From Bacteroidaceae bacterium (GTDB taxonomy: Bacteria > Bacteroidota > Bacteroidia > Bacteroidales > Bacteroidaceae): a DNA stretch of 50,440 nt. The notes below the pieces were generated by a model, which was not told the DNA's origin, searched no databases, and saw only the letters and a program-made list of their open reading frames with translations. Positions 7,442-17,336 of the stretch are shown here, piece after piece; the first letter of the stretch is position 1, and each line of letters begins with the position of its first letter. Both the position numbers and the translations under genes were made by a program. The stretch is from positions 1-50,440 of the forward strand of contig JAFUKC010000011.1 of the NCBI GenBank assembly GCA_017467885.1. Reading direction: 5' to 3'.

Positions 7442-9997
7442 ATGTGTAAAAATATTATGCAAAAATTATCGCTGTTATTGCTTTTTGTTTTTTCAGTGCA
7501 AATATCCTTTGCCCAATATAATCAGAATGTCAGAACCGCTAATAATCAAAATATCAACAGAACCAAAAATAATGTAAATACGCAAGGTGTTAACGGTGGG
7601 TTTGTATCAAACGATATTATGACCGATGAAGAGGTTGTGGAATATATTGTTGAAGAACAGGAGAAGGGGCGTAGCGAACGTGATATAATCGTGTCGCTTA
7701 TGAAGAAGGGGGTCACACAGCAGCAGCTGATGCGTATCCGAAACCAATATCTGCAGAAAGAGAAAGGAGATAAAACCAAACAGAAGAATAAGTTAAAGGA
7801 GGGTGACGAGATTTTTGAACGTACACGTGAGAAGACATCCGTTACCGAGGATTTAGGCTTCTTTCGCGATTCGTTGGATGTTGTCATTCCCGACTCAATA
7901 GCTTTGGATGAACTTATAAGGGAGATGGATAAAAAGCCCGAGATATTCGGACACAACATATTCAAGAATAAGGAACTGAATTTTGAGCCCAATCTGAATA
8001 TTGCAACTCCCGATAATTACAAACTTGGCCCGGGCGATGAGGTTATAATAGATATTTGGGGTGCTTCGCAATCAACGGTCATAAATGAGATATCGCCCGA
8101 CGGATACCTGAATATTGATATGTTAGGTCTGGTGTACCTTAATGGTATGACGGTGAAAGAGGCCGACAAATATCTTAAAGACCAATATAGCAAGATATAT
8201 GCAGGATTATCGTCGAGTGATCCTACAGCATACATAAAATTGTCGTTGGGGAAGATACGTTCCATTCAGGTGCGTGTCATGGGTGAGGTTGAGAACCCCG
8301 GAACCTATACATTATCGGCTTTTGCTTCAGTCTTCCATGCGTTGTATATGGCAGGCGGTGTGAATGAAATAGGTACCATGCGCGAGATAAAGGTTTTCCG
8401 TGACGACAAACAGGTGGTTGCGATTGACGTATACGATTATCTGTTGAATGGAAAAACCGGTGATGATGTACGTCTTGCCGATGGCGATGTGGTGTCGGTG
8501 GATACCTACGATTGCCTTGTGAATGTAGAGGGCAAAGTGAAACGTCCTATGTTTTATGAGATGAAGGCCAGTGAGACCGTTGCCGACCTTTTGCGTTACT
8601 CGGGAGGTTTTGCTCGCGAAGCGTATCGTGGCGATGTGCGTCTTGAGCGTATGGGTGTACGCGAACGTCAGATATTCACCCTTGATGCCGAAATGCAAAA
8701 GAGTTTTCTTGTGCGCGATGGTGACGTAATGACTGTCGATTCAATATCCGACACATACGAAAACATTGTGGAGGTTAAAGGTGCACTTTTCCGTCCCGGT
8801 AAATTCCAATTGGGCGGTTCAATAAATACGGTAAAAGAGCTTGTTGAAGTAGCAGGCGGCTTGAAACCCGAAGCGTTCGTGAATCGAGCCATATTGAATC
8901 GTCGTCTCCCCGATAAGACAATGGAAAACCTGTCGGTAGATATTGATGGCATAATGAAGGGTGTTGTTGTCGATATAGAATTGCGTAATAACGATGTTTT
9001 ATATATTCCCGATATAAACGAGATGCAAGAGACACAGGTTCTTATGATATACGGCGAAGTTGCATTTCCCGGAAAATATCGTTATGCCGCAAATACAAAG
9101 ATCGAAGATTTGATATTGATTGCCGGCGGTCTGAAGGATAGAGCATCTACGGCACGTGTCGAGGTGGTGCGTCGTATGCGCGATTCAGATGCCGTTGCTT
9201 CCAATGATACCATTGCATATACATATACTTTCCCTATAAATAAGGGCCTTTTGGTGTCGGAAGGATCGACATTTGTATTGCAACCTTACGATGCTGTTTA
9301 CGTAAGACGTTCACCATCGTATTACGAACAACAGAATGTGGAGATTCAGGGAGAGGCCAATTTCTCGGGTACATACGTGCTTAACCGTAAGAATATGCGT
9401 TTGAGCGACCTTGTGAAAGCTGCCGGGGGATTGACAGAGATGGCGTATGTGGAAGGTGCTCGTCTTGAACGTAAAATGACAGAAGAAGAGCGTAAACGTG
9501 CATTACAGACTTTAAAAGTTGTACAGCGACATTTGGATTCGCTTGAGATTGCAAAATTAGAGATTCCCGATGTTATTCCTGTGGGTGTCGAGTTGGATAA
9601 GGCGATTGCCAACCCGGGCAGTGATGCGGATATTGTTTTGCAGGATGGCGACCGATTGATTATTCCACAGTTTACCAACACTGTTAAGGTGGATGGAAAT
9701 GTAATGTTCCCCAACTCGGTGGCATTCAAAGAGGGCAAGAAACTTAAATATTATATAGAGCAGGCCGGCGGCTATGGGCAGAATGCAAAAAAATCGAAGG
9801 CTATCATCATCTATAAAAACGGAATGGTGGCAAAGGCTAAGAAGAACAGCCGTTCGCTCATTCAGCCCGGTTGTGAGATAATTGTGCCCACAAAAGTGCA
9901 GCGTAACTCACTTAAACTTGCCGAGTTGTTGAGTTTGTCGTCTACCTCGGCATCGTTGGCAACGGTAGTACTTGCTCTTATAAATCTTTTCAAATAA
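7442..9997 (+). CDS. SLBB-domain polysaccharide export outer membrane protein (Wza-like)
   Basis: This 851-residue envelope protein has a signal peptide (MQKLSLLLLFVFSVQISFAQ). A helical segment (about 57-110, IVEEQEKGRSERDIIVSLMKKG) follows. Next come a Poly_export domain with YKLGPGDEVIIDIWG near 195-210 and a long tandem array of SLBB domains, with recurring VEVxGxVxxPGxY and AGGL motifs to about residue 800. A hydrophobic C-terminal segment (LATVVLALINLF) may insert in the outer membrane, as Wza does with a helix. It is far longer than E. coli Wza (about 380 residues), which is usual for Bacteroidetes exporters. It starts a six-gene plus-strand locus and should form the outer membrane exit channel for the polymer made downstream. 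Confidence 0.92.
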   Translation: MCKNIMQKLSLLLLFVFSVQISFAQYNQNVRTANNQNINRTKNNVNTQGVNGGFVSNDIMTDEEVVEYIVEEQEKGRSERDIIVSLMKKGVTQQQLMRIRNQYLQKEKGDKTKQKNKLKEGDEIFERTREKTSVTEDLGFFRDSLDVVIPDSIALDELIREMDKKPEIFGHNIFKNKELNFEPNLNIATPDNYKLGPGDEVIIDIWGASQSTVINEISPDGYLNIDMLGLVYLNGMTVKEADKYLKDQYSKIYAGLSSSDPTAYIKLSLGKIRSIQVRVMGEVENPGTYTLSAFASVFHALYMAGGVNEIGTMREIKVFRDDKQVVAIDVYDYLLNGKTGDDVRLADGDVVSVDTYDCLVNVEGKVKRPMFYEMKASETVADLLRYSGGFAREAYRGDVRLERMGVRERQIFTLDAEMQKSFLVRDGDVMTVDSISDTYENIVEVKGALFRPGKFQLGGSINTVKELVEVAGGLKPEAFVNRAILNRRLPDKTMENLSVDIDGIMKGVVVDIELRNNDVLYIPDINEMQETQVLMIYGEVAFPGKYRYAANTKIEDLILIAGGLKDRASTARVEVVRRMRDSDAVASNDTIAYTYTFPINKGLLVSEGSTFVLQPYDAVYVRRSPSYYEQQNVEIQGEANFSGTYVLNRKNMRLSDLVKAAGGLTEMAYVEGARLERKMTEEERKRALQTLKVVQRHLDSLEIAKLEIPDVIPVGVELDKAIANPGSDADIVLQDGDRLIIPQFTNTVKVDGNVMFPNSVAFKEGKKLKYYIEQAGGYGQNAKKSKAIIIYKNGMVAKAKKNSRSLIQPGCEIIVPTKVQRNSLKLAELLSLSSTSASLATVVLALINLFK

Positions 9998-10002
9998 ACA
10001 GT

Positions 10003-11106
10003 ATGGCAATATTCAGCAATATAAATTTCTTTTGGTTGCTTCGTCGTATATGGAGCGACAGACGACGTATAATACGTAATGTATGCATATCTGTGGTTGT
10101 TGCCCTTGTAATAGCATTCAGTATACCTAAAACCTATGAATGTTCGGTGGTATTGGCACCCGAAAGTTCCAAAAACAGTTCCATGGGCTCATTGGCATCG
10201 TTGGCTTCTTTAGCAGGTGTAAGTCTTAATGGGGCCACCGGTGAAGATGCAATCTATCCCGAACTATATCCCCAAATAGTAGGTTCTACAAATTTTATGG
10301 CCGAGTTATATGCCATGAATGTACAATCGGGTGATGGTGAAATAAACACTACACTTTATAAATATCTTGCCGAAAACCAGAAGATGGCTTGGTGGGAATT
10401 TATAGTAAACGTTCCCAAGAGGATTCGTGCTATGTTTGCGTCGAAGAAAACAGGTACTTCTGTTCCCGAAAATGTTTCGTACTACAGCTACTCCGAGGCT
10501 GAAACAAGCGTGATAAACAAACTTAACAAATTGGTGACTTGCAAAATTAACCCCGGTAACGATGTTGTTACCATATCGGCAACAATGCAAGATGCGAAGA
10601 TTGCTGCACAGGTGGCCGATAAAGTTGCATCGCAGTTACAGGAATATGTAACAGATTATCGCACAAGCAAGGCTAAAAAGGATTATGAATATTCGTATAA
10701 ATTATATGAAGAGGCTAAAGCCGATTATGATAGGAAGCAGGCCGACTTTGCCCGTTATGCCGACAGCCATGCTCTTGGTACTATGAAGAACTTTTATAGG
10801 ATAGAGGAAGACCGTTTGCGCGATGAAGCCCAATTGGCCTATTCTATCTATACGCAGATGGCACAACAAAAGGAGATTGCAAAGGCAAAGGTGCAGGAGA
10901 ATACTCCGGTCTTTTCTGTTATGCAACCGGCTGTTGTTCCCATATTGGCGGTGTCACCTCGCAAAATGTTTATCTTGATTTCTGTGATTTTCCTTACTTT
11001 TTTCGGGCATGTTTGTTGGTTGCTGATTGAAAAAGATGCCAAAGAAGTGCTTAAAGAGAAACGTATATTAAGAAGAAAACGCGTAGAGGAATCCTCTAAA
11101 ACGTAA
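10003..11106 (+). CDS. Wzz-like chain-length determinant / polysaccharide co-polymerase
   Basis: This 367-residue inner membrane protein has a transmembrane helix near residues 25-42 (VCISVVVALVIAFSIP), a periplasmic domain with coiled coil (about 220-290), and a second helix near 325-343 (MFILISVIFLTFFGHVCWLL). This is the Wzz/PCP architecture that controls polymer length. It ends in a basic tail (KRILRRKRVEESSKT) without the autokinase domain and tyrosine cluster of Wzc, so it is a Wzz-type rather than Wzc-type partner. It lies 5 bases after the exporter gene. Confidence 0.88.
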   Translation: MAIFSNINFFWLLRRIWSDRRRIIRNVCISVVVALVIAFSIPKTYECSVVLAPESSKNSSMGSLASLASLAGVSLNGATGEDAIYPELYPQIVGSTNFMAELYAMNVQSGDGEINTTLYKYLAENQKMAWWEFIVNVPKRIRAMFASKKTGTSVPENVSYYSYSEAETSVINKLNKLVTCKINPGNDVVTISATMQDAKIAAQVADKVASQLQEYVTDYRTSKAKKDYEYSYKLYEEAKADYDRKQADFARYADSHALGTMKNFYRIEEDRLRDEAQLAYSIYTQMAQQKEIAKAKVQENTPVFSVMQPAVVPILAVSPRKMFILISVIFLTFFGHVCWLLIEKDAKEVLKEKRILRRKRVEESSKT

Positions 11107-11119
11107 TAATCTGTTTTAT

Positions 11120-12385
11120 ATGGGTGTTCTTGCCAAAATAAAAAAGTATCAACGAGTGATTGCGAATTTTTTTTCGCTTTCTCTCATTAATGGCATAAGC
11201 CATATACTTGCTCTTTTTACTGTTCCTTATCTTATTCGTGTATTGGGAATAGATAATTACGGTGCATATACTTTTATGTATGTTTTGGCACAATATATGT
11301 TGCTTGCCGGGAATTACGGATTTAAGTTTTCGGTAACCCGGCAGGTTTCAGTCTTTCGCGATGACAAACGAAAAATCTCTACAATCTTCAATGCCACTAT
11401 ATTTGCCCGTCTTTTCATCACTTTGCTTGTGATTATTTTGGGGTTAATATTTGTTACAATATTCTTAAATGGCGATGACCTTTTAATGTATCTATTTGCA
11501 TTCGGAATAGTGTTTGGAGATATATTTATTCCAACTTGGCTGTTTCAAGGAATGGAAGAGATGCGTTACCTTACAATTGTAAACGTAATATCAAAATTTG
11601 TTTTTGCTGTTCTTATATTCATATTCATAAAACAACCGGCTGATTATGTATATGTTATATTATTGAACTCCCTTGGATATATTGCAGCCGGTATTTTCAG
11701 TACTTGGATTGCTGTAAAGCATTTTGGCTTGCATTTTGCAATTCCACGAATTTCCGATGTGAAGTCGCAATTTAAAGACGGTTGGCATATTTTTGTTTCC
11801 AACATAGGAATGGAATTGTATCGCAATTCAAATGTTTTTCTGTTGCGTGTGTTTGTTGGTGAAACCGCGGTTGGAATATTCGGTTCGATAGAGAAATTGG
11901 TTAAAGCCGCACAATCTATATTGAATGCACTTCCACAAGCGTTCTTCCCCTATGTCAGTCGTAAGTTCTATAGCGGAAATGCAAGAAATAATGTTGTTGC
12001 GTTGGAACGGTTGCTAAAGTGGGCTTTTTTGTTGTTGTTTGTTGTTGACGTTGTGTTTGTCTGCAGTCCCAAACTTATTTCTATTTATTTGGCTTTGGAT
12101 TATAATATTGTGAAATATCTTGTTTGGTTACTTGCACCAGTTCTGTTATTTGGCTGCCTCAATTATATAATAGGTATTGTGGGATTGGTAAATATGGGTG
12201 CATCCGACAAATTTCAACGTAATATATGGATTACTGCTGCAACAAGCGTAACATTTATGCTGCTTTTCTGTAGAGAGTACTCCTATTATGCTGCAGCTAT
12301 AGCGTGGACTTGGGCCGAATTTATTCTCTTCGTACTGTGTTATAGGTCGGTGTGGAATATTAAACATAGAAAGGAGGTTGCCTGA
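11120..12385 (+). CDS. Wzx-type oligosaccharide flippase
   Basis: This 421-residue integral membrane protein has many hydrophobic helices and the polysaccharide-biosynthesis (MOP superfamily) N-terminus SLINGISHILALFTVPYLIRVLG, followed by DNYGAYTFMYVLAQY. It should flip the undecaprenyl-linked repeat unit to the periplasm. The base composition turns AT-rich here and stays so through the next four genes, which is common for polysaccharide loci and suggests horizontal exchange. The stop overlaps the next start by one base (TGATG). Confidence 0.9.
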   Translation: MGVLAKIKKYQRVIANFFSLSLINGISHILALFTVPYLIRVLGIDNYGAYTFMYVLAQYMLLAGNYGFKFSVTRQVSVFRDDKRKISTIFNATIFARLFITLLVIILGLIFVTIFLNGDDLLMYLFAFGIVFGDIFIPTWLFQGMEEMRYLTIVNVISKFVFAVLIFIFIKQPADYVYVILLNSLGYIAAGIFSTWIAVKHFGLHFAIPRISDVKSQFKDGWHIFVSNIGMELYRNSNVFLLRVFVGETAVGIFGSIEKLVKAAQSILNALPQAFFPYVSRKFYSGNARNNVVALERLLKWAFLLLFVVDVVFVCSPKLISIYLALDYNIVKYLVWLLAPVLLFGCLNYIIGIVGLVNMGASDKFQRNIWITAATSVTFMLLFCREYSYYAAAIAWTWAEFILFVLCYRSVWNIKHRKEVA

Positions 12386-13629
12386 TGGGACCCTTGGAGT
12401 TTATTGCAGTTGTTGCCATCTATCTTGAAATTGCAGTTTTGTCTTTCTGTGATTACAAACTGTGGCGTACAATGTACACTCCGTTGAATATGTTGATGTT
12501 ACCGTATGCTGCAATATTGTTTATCACTCTTATGTCATGTGGCAATATGGGAATAGTGGAGTTTTATTATCCGAGTCTGTTGTTGTGGATGATTGGATTA
12601 CTACTGTTTGCCGTGCCAAGTTATATATTTGGAGTATCTTTTTCTGGCATATTTAAGGATGATGATATCTGCAAAATAGATGATAATGTGTCGATGGGAC
12701 GTCTTAACATCATATCTGTAATTCTTATATTATTATTTTTGTTGAGATTTGTATTTATGCTGTTTAGTAGTCCTTATTTGCCGGGTTCAGAGGAGTTTGG
12801 AACCGATTATGCAGGTAAAGGCTTGTGGGGGCATCTTCATCGTATAATGCATGCTTTGACAATAATATATATATATAAATATGATAAGAATCATAAATAT
12901 TATCTTTTCCTTATATTGGGAATGTTTTGTGTTACATTTATATATGGTGTAAAATCTTGGGTACTTATACCAGCAATTGCCGGAATATGTATGAGACTTT
13001 ACAGTGGTAAAATGCAACTGAAATTAACTTTGTTCATAAAAGTTGCACTATTGGCTTTTGTGGTATTTTTTATTACTTACAGTCTATCATTGCTTTTGGG
13101 TAGAGAAAACTCCGAAGGGTTTGAAACTGTATTTATGTTTATATGTCGTGCTTTCGTACACTATATAATAAGTGGCCTTGTAGGGTGGAGCATGGATCTG
13201 CAAATGGGAATATTGGAAAATCCAAATTTCGATGTTCTTTTAGCAAATATTTTGAATCTATATAATGTTATAACAGGTAATGAATATGTATATGCCATAA
13301 ATCCTTTTTTTCTGCACAATGGTATAAACGGTTCTAATGTACGTTCGTTCTTCGGAACTATTTATGTTAATTCAAATCTGTTGCAATTTATATTACTAAC
13401 ATTGTTTGCCTCGGGTGTTTCTTACATGATGAAGGTGTGGGCATTTTTTTCGCGCAGTATTTTTGTAAATGTGGTATATTTCTTTATTGGTGGTATGCTT
13501 ATTATGGGTTGGTTCGATTATTTCTTGTATACATTGCCTTGTTTGGAGGTTCCGGCATGGGTACTTGTCTTATATCTTTTTGTATATAAAAAAAGTGCAG
13601 AATCGACAAAAAAGATTGTCGTTGTGTAA
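12385..13629 (+). CDS. Wzy-like O-antigen/exopolysaccharide polymerase
   Basis: This 414-residue protein has about ten hydrophobic segments and little recognisable sequence identity, as is typical for Wzy polymerases. Position supports the call: it is directly coupled to the flippase and sits between it and a glycosyltransferase. A longer periplasmic loop with charged residues lies around residues 280-330. A Wzy would join repeat units on the lipid carrier in the periplasm. The membrane-protein nature is certain and the polymerase role is inferred from context. Confidence 0.72.
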   Translation: MGPLEFIAVVAIYLEIAVLSFCDYKLWRTMYTPLNMLMLPYAAILFITLMSCGNMGIVEFYYPSLLLWMIGLLLFAVPSYIFGVSFSGIFKDDDICKIDDNVSMGRLNIISVILILLFLLRFVFMLFSSPYLPGSEEFGTDYAGKGLWGHLHRIMHALTIIYIYKYDKNHKYYLFLILGMFCVTFIYGVKSWVLIPAIAGICMRLYSGKMQLKLTLFIKVALLAFVVFFITYSLSLLLGRENSEGFETVFMFICRAFVHYIISGLVGWSMDLQMGILENPNFDVLLANILNLYNVITGNEYVYAINPFFLHNGINGSNVRSFFGTIYVNSNLLQFILLTLFASGVSYMMKVWAFFSRSIFVNVVYFFIGGMLIMGWFDYFLYTLPCLEVPAWVLVLYLFVYKKSAESTKKIVVV

Positions 13630-13640
13630 ATAATGTTTAG

Positions 13641-15743
13641 ATGAAAACTGCTATAATTATATTGAATTGGAATGGTTGTGATTTATTAACCTCTTGTCTG
13701 CAATCGTTGATGCAGGTACGTGGTGAATACTTTGTTGTGGTTGCCGATAATGCTTCGAGCGATGATTCTATTAATCGTGCAGCATCTTGGATACAAAGCA
13801 AAGGTATAGAATATCGTATTGTGGAAGAGGGTTGTGAGAATAATATTCTCGTCAACAATCATGAGGTTGTTTTATACAGCCTGAAATGTAATTATGGGTT
13901 TGCCAAAGGTAATAATATGGCAGTGGCCCTTGCCATGCAATCATCGCCCGAAAGAATATTGCTGCTTAACAACGATACCGAGGTTGAGCCCTGTTTTCTT
14001 TCTCAATTGGAAAACTTCTCGGAACAGCATCCTGAGTATAAGGCTCTTACTCCTCTTATTCATCTCTTTTACGACAAGAACCGCATTTGGAATGCAGGAG
14101 GACGTCTGTTTGCAGGCTTTCGCAAGTACTTTTATGCAAACCGTAAACGCGAAGAGATAAAAGAAACCGGGCACATCGATATTTCGTTTGTGACAGGTTG
14201 TGCACTATATTTTACCCCTGATTTACTCGATGAAGATAAGAAAATTTTTACCGAACGTTTCTTCTTTGGTGAAGAGGATTTTGAATTCTCCTTGCGAATG
14301 AAGAAGGCAAAGGTGAAGATGGCCTGTGTACTCGATTCGGTAATATATCACAAAGTAGGCTCGTCGATTAGCAACAAGGCTGTAGCTGGGAAATTATATA
14401 TACACTATCTGAATCGTTTTATTGATGTTCGTATACACTATGGGAAAATCTTTTATAATGTATGGAGTTGTTTTTACAAGCCGCTTATAAGACGTACGTT
14501 GAGGAAACAAGAATGTCCTAATTGGTTGATAGAGAACTTTATTACTCGTCTTTACAAGAATGCAGAATGTAAAAATCAGGTTACAGCAACAGATTTTAAA
14601 AAATCACTTGAAGGTGGTTGGAGTGGTGTTACTGGTCGTCCTTTACGTCTTTTTATGCTTGCCGATACAAGTAGTGACCACACAAAACGTTGGGTAAGCG
14701 CAACTGCAGCTCGTGGAGTTGAGATTTTTTTGTTTAGTTTCAACAATCGTGATGCTTCGTTTTACGAGCATTTACCAAATGTGATATATCATACTTTTGG
14801 AATATTCTCAACACTTAAGGACCAGCGTCGTAATGGTGCATTTGAAAAATTGCGATATTTAAAGACTTTATCGGTTTTAAAACGTTGTATAAAAGAGTTT
14901 AACCCCGATATGATACATGCACATTACGCATCGAGTTATGCTTTGTTGGGTGCTCTTTCCGGATTTCATCCATTCGTGGTTTCGATGTGGGGTTCAGATA
15001 TATATTTCTTTCCAAAAGTATCATTGCTGCATAAAGCTGTTTTGAAATATAATTTCAGAAAAGCCGACAGATTGCTTTCTACCAGCGAATGTATGGCTAA
15101 TGAAGCATCAAATTACACAAAAAAAGATATTAATGTAACTCCCTTTGGGGTAGATACCGATTTGTTTCGTCCAATAGTGGGGAATAAACCCGATGATGAG
15201 TTTGTTATAGCAACTGTTAAAACATTAGCAACTGTATATGGTATAGATACATTGATAGAAGCTTTTGCAATTGTAAAACAGCAGATGCCTTCAATGAAGT
15301 TGCGTCTTATTATTGCCGGTGAGGGAAAGGAAAAAGCGAATTTAAAGAATCTGTCCATGAAATTGGGAGTTGCCGACTATGTTGATTTTTTGGGCAAAAT
15401 ACCTAATTCTGATGTACCGCAGTTGTATGCAAATGTAGATGTCTACGTATCTTTATCGCGTAAAGAGAGTTTTGGTGTTGCTGCTATTGAGGCTATGGCC
15501 TGCGAAGTTCCGGTGGTTGTTTCCGATGCTGATGGTTTTAAGGAGGTTGTTCGTGATGCTACTTGTGGTTTCATTGTGCCTATGAATGATGCAGCTAAAG
15601 CTGCCGAGAAAATTATGTTTCTTTTGCAAAATCGAGACTTTGCTAAAGAAATGGGTGTTACTGCACGAGAATTTGTAGTGAAAAATTATTCGTGGACGGC
15701 TTCTGTTGATAAGATGATGTCTATATATAAGGAGATGATTTGA
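13641..15743 (+). CDS. Bifunctional glycosyltransferase: GT2 domain fused to GT4 domain
   Basis: This 700-residue protein reads through without interruption. Residues about 1-285 are a GT2 (GT-A) domain: AIIILNWNGCDLL, VVADNASSDDS, LLNNDTEVEP as the metal-binding site, and FFGEEDFEFSLRMKKA as the late catalytic ED motif. After a linker, residues about 330-700 are a GT4 (GT-B) domain: LRLFMLADTSSDHTKRW at its start, VSMWGSDIYF, TPFGVDTDLF, and the donor-binding E-x7-E in KESFGVAAIEAMAC. Both domains keep their key residues, so it may add two successive sugars. It is the only glycosyltransferase in the locus. An ancestral fusion of two adjacent genes is the simplest origin. Confidence 0.9.
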   Translation: MKTAIIILNWNGCDLLTSCLQSLMQVRGEYFVVVADNASSDDSINRAASWIQSKGIEYRIVEEGCENNILVNNHEVVLYSLKCNYGFAKGNNMAVALAMQSSPERILLLNNDTEVEPCFLSQLENFSEQHPEYKALTPLIHLFYDKNRIWNAGGRLFAGFRKYFYANRKREEIKETGHIDISFVTGCALYFTPDLLDEDKKIFTERFFFGEEDFEFSLRMKKAKVKMACVLDSVIYHKVGSSISNKAVAGKLYIHYLNRFIDVRIHYGKIFYNVWSCFYKPLIRRTLRKQECPNWLIENFITRLYKNAECKNQVTATDFKKSLEGGWSGVTGRPLRLFMLADTSSDHTKRWVSATAARGVEIFLFSFNNRDASFYEHLPNVIYHTFGIFSTLKDQRRNGAFEKLRYLKTLSVLKRCIKEFNPDMIHAHYASSYALLGALSGFHPFVVSMWGSDIYFFPKVSLLHKAVLKYNFRKADRLLSTSECMANEASNYTKKDINVTPFGVDTDLFRPIVGNKPDDEFVIATVKTLATVYGIDTLIEAFAIVKQQMPSMKLRLIIAGEGKEKANLKNLSMKLGVADYVDFLGKIPNSDVPQLYANVDVYVSLSRKESFGVAAIEAMACEVPVVVSDADGFKEVVRDATCGFIVPMNDAAKAAEKIMFLLQNRDFAKEMGVTAREFVVKNYSWTASVDKMMSIYKEMI

Positions 15744-15746
15744 TAT

Positions 15747-17333
15747 ATGGAGAAAATTAGTTTGTATTATAATACAATAATTCATTTAAATTTTAAGCAG
15801 ATTCTTTATCAATTTATCCATCGTGGACGTAAATTGATACGTCGTCTCTTTGGAGTTAAACATTCTTTTAAACATTATAGAAGCGGTACGGAGATTCTAT
15901 TGGATAGATGTATCCCAAAATACGAATCTTTTAAGGATGGTGTTTTTACATTTTTAAATTTATCTTCGGAGTACACAGGACGATGGGAAAATAAAGAGTA
16001 TGGCGATTTATGGAGTTTCAACATAAATTACATGGAGTACTTGTTGCAGTCGTCAACGACATACGATGAAGGACGTGAATGGATTTTTCGTTTTCTTGCT
16101 ACACAGCAAGAAAACGGGATAGGTATGTCGCCGTATTGTATATCATTAAGGAATGTGAATTGGATAAAATTTATATCTGAAAATTATAAAGCTTTCGATA
16201 CAGAGGAGTTAAAATGCATAGACCAGTCACTGTATTCGCAATATCGGATTCTGCTCGGTAATATGGAGTATAATTTGGGAGGAAATCATCTGCTCGAGAA
16301 CCTTTTCTCCATTTTGTGGGGTGCAGTATATTTTTCCGATGAAAAAATGTATGCTAAATGTGCTCGCGAATTACCTAAACAACTTGCCGAACAAACACTT
16401 TCTGATGGGGCAAATTATGAACAATCTCCAATGTATCAGTCTATTTTATTGGATAGAATACTCGATTGTTGTAATCTTTTAAACAATAATAAACGCTTTG
16501 AAAAGCAAGAGGAATTATATGAGATTCTTGAAAAAACAGCTTCTATAATGCTTGGATGGTTAAATTCCATCTCATACAACGACAACTCGTTACCATTGTT
16601 TAATGATTCAGCATTACATATATCACCATCGCTGTTGCAATTGCAGGAATATGCATGCAGATTGGGAATAAAATCGCGACAAATGGTTTCTGATGCATCG
16701 GGATACTATGTAGCCAATACAGAACATTATGAATTAAGAATGGACATGGGTGGTATTACGGCTTCATATATTCCCGGTCATTCACATGCCGATACTTTTA
16801 ATTTTGAAATGAGGGTCGATAATAAACCTTTTATTGTAGATACCGGTATCTCTACATATCAAAAAGGTGACAGACGTTTGTACGAACGCTCAACAGCTGC
16901 ACATAATACGGTAGTGGTAAATAATACCGATTCCAGCCATGTTTGGAGTGGTTTCCGTTGTGCAGAACGTGCAAAAGTTACGTTGTTGCATAAGAATGAA
17001 TTTTCAGTTGCAGCATTACACGATGGATACTCAAAGTTTGGGGTTAAGCATTGTCGCAAATTTACCTGGAACAATACTCTTGTAGAGATAATCGATACTC
17101 TTGGTGCCGATATGCCGGCAATCGCTTATTTGCATTTTGCACCAGAAATCAAATTGCAACTTATAGATGATAAAACTGTACATACATCCTGTTGCAATGT
17201 TTATTTTGAGAATGCCGATAAGGTGCTTCTGCAAGATTGCGAAATAGCAACCGAATATAATATTCTACACAAGACACATTTGCTTTGTATCCATTTTTGT
17301 GGAATGCTTAAAACTGTAATATCCTGTAAATAA
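15747..17333 (+). CDS. Heparinase II/III family polysaccharide lyase-like protein
   Basis: This 528-residue protein has an N-terminal (alpha/alpha) toroid with LWSFNINYMEYLLQ, GNHLLENLFSILWGA and YEQSPMYQSILLDRILD, then a beta-sandwich domain with the family signature GHSHADTFNFEMRVDNKPF and DTGISTYQKGDRR (about residues 345-375). The family cleaves uronic-acid polymers. Genes of this type inside export loci usually edit or trim the polymer being made. No signal peptide is evident, so its compartment is uncertain. It begins 3 bases after the GT fusion gene and ends 3 bases from a convergent gene. It is the last gene of the plus-strand locus. Confidence 0.87.
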   Translation: MEKISLYYNTIIHLNFKQILYQFIHRGRKLIRRLFGVKHSFKHYRSGTEILLDRCIPKYESFKDGVFTFLNLSSEYTGRWENKEYGDLWSFNINYMEYLLQSSTTYDEGREWIFRFLATQQENGIGMSPYCISLRNVNWIKFISENYKAFDTEELKCIDQSLYSQYRILLGNMEYNLGGNHLLENLFSILWGAVYFSDEKMYAKCARELPKQLAEQTLSDGANYEQSPMYQSILLDRILDCCNLLNNNKRFEKQEELYEILEKTASIMLGWLNSISYNDNSLPLFNDSALHISPSLLQLQEYACRLGIKSRQMVSDASGYYVANTEHYELRMDMGGITASYIPGHSHADTFNFEMRVDNKPFIVDTGISTYQKGDRRLYERSTAAHNTVVVNNTDSSHVWSGFRCAERAKVTLLHKNEFSVAALHDGYSKFGVKHCRKFTWNNTLVEIIDTLGADMPAIAYLHFAPEIKLQLIDDKTVHTSCCNVYFENADKVLLQDCEIATEYNILHKTHLLCIHFCGMLKTVISCK

Positions 17334-17336
17334 TAA

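Noticed and set aside
13641-15743. GT2-GT4 protein considered as a frameshift artefact joining two genes
   Set aside because: The linker reads continuously with normal codon use and both domains are in the same frame without gaps, so a true fusion is more likely.
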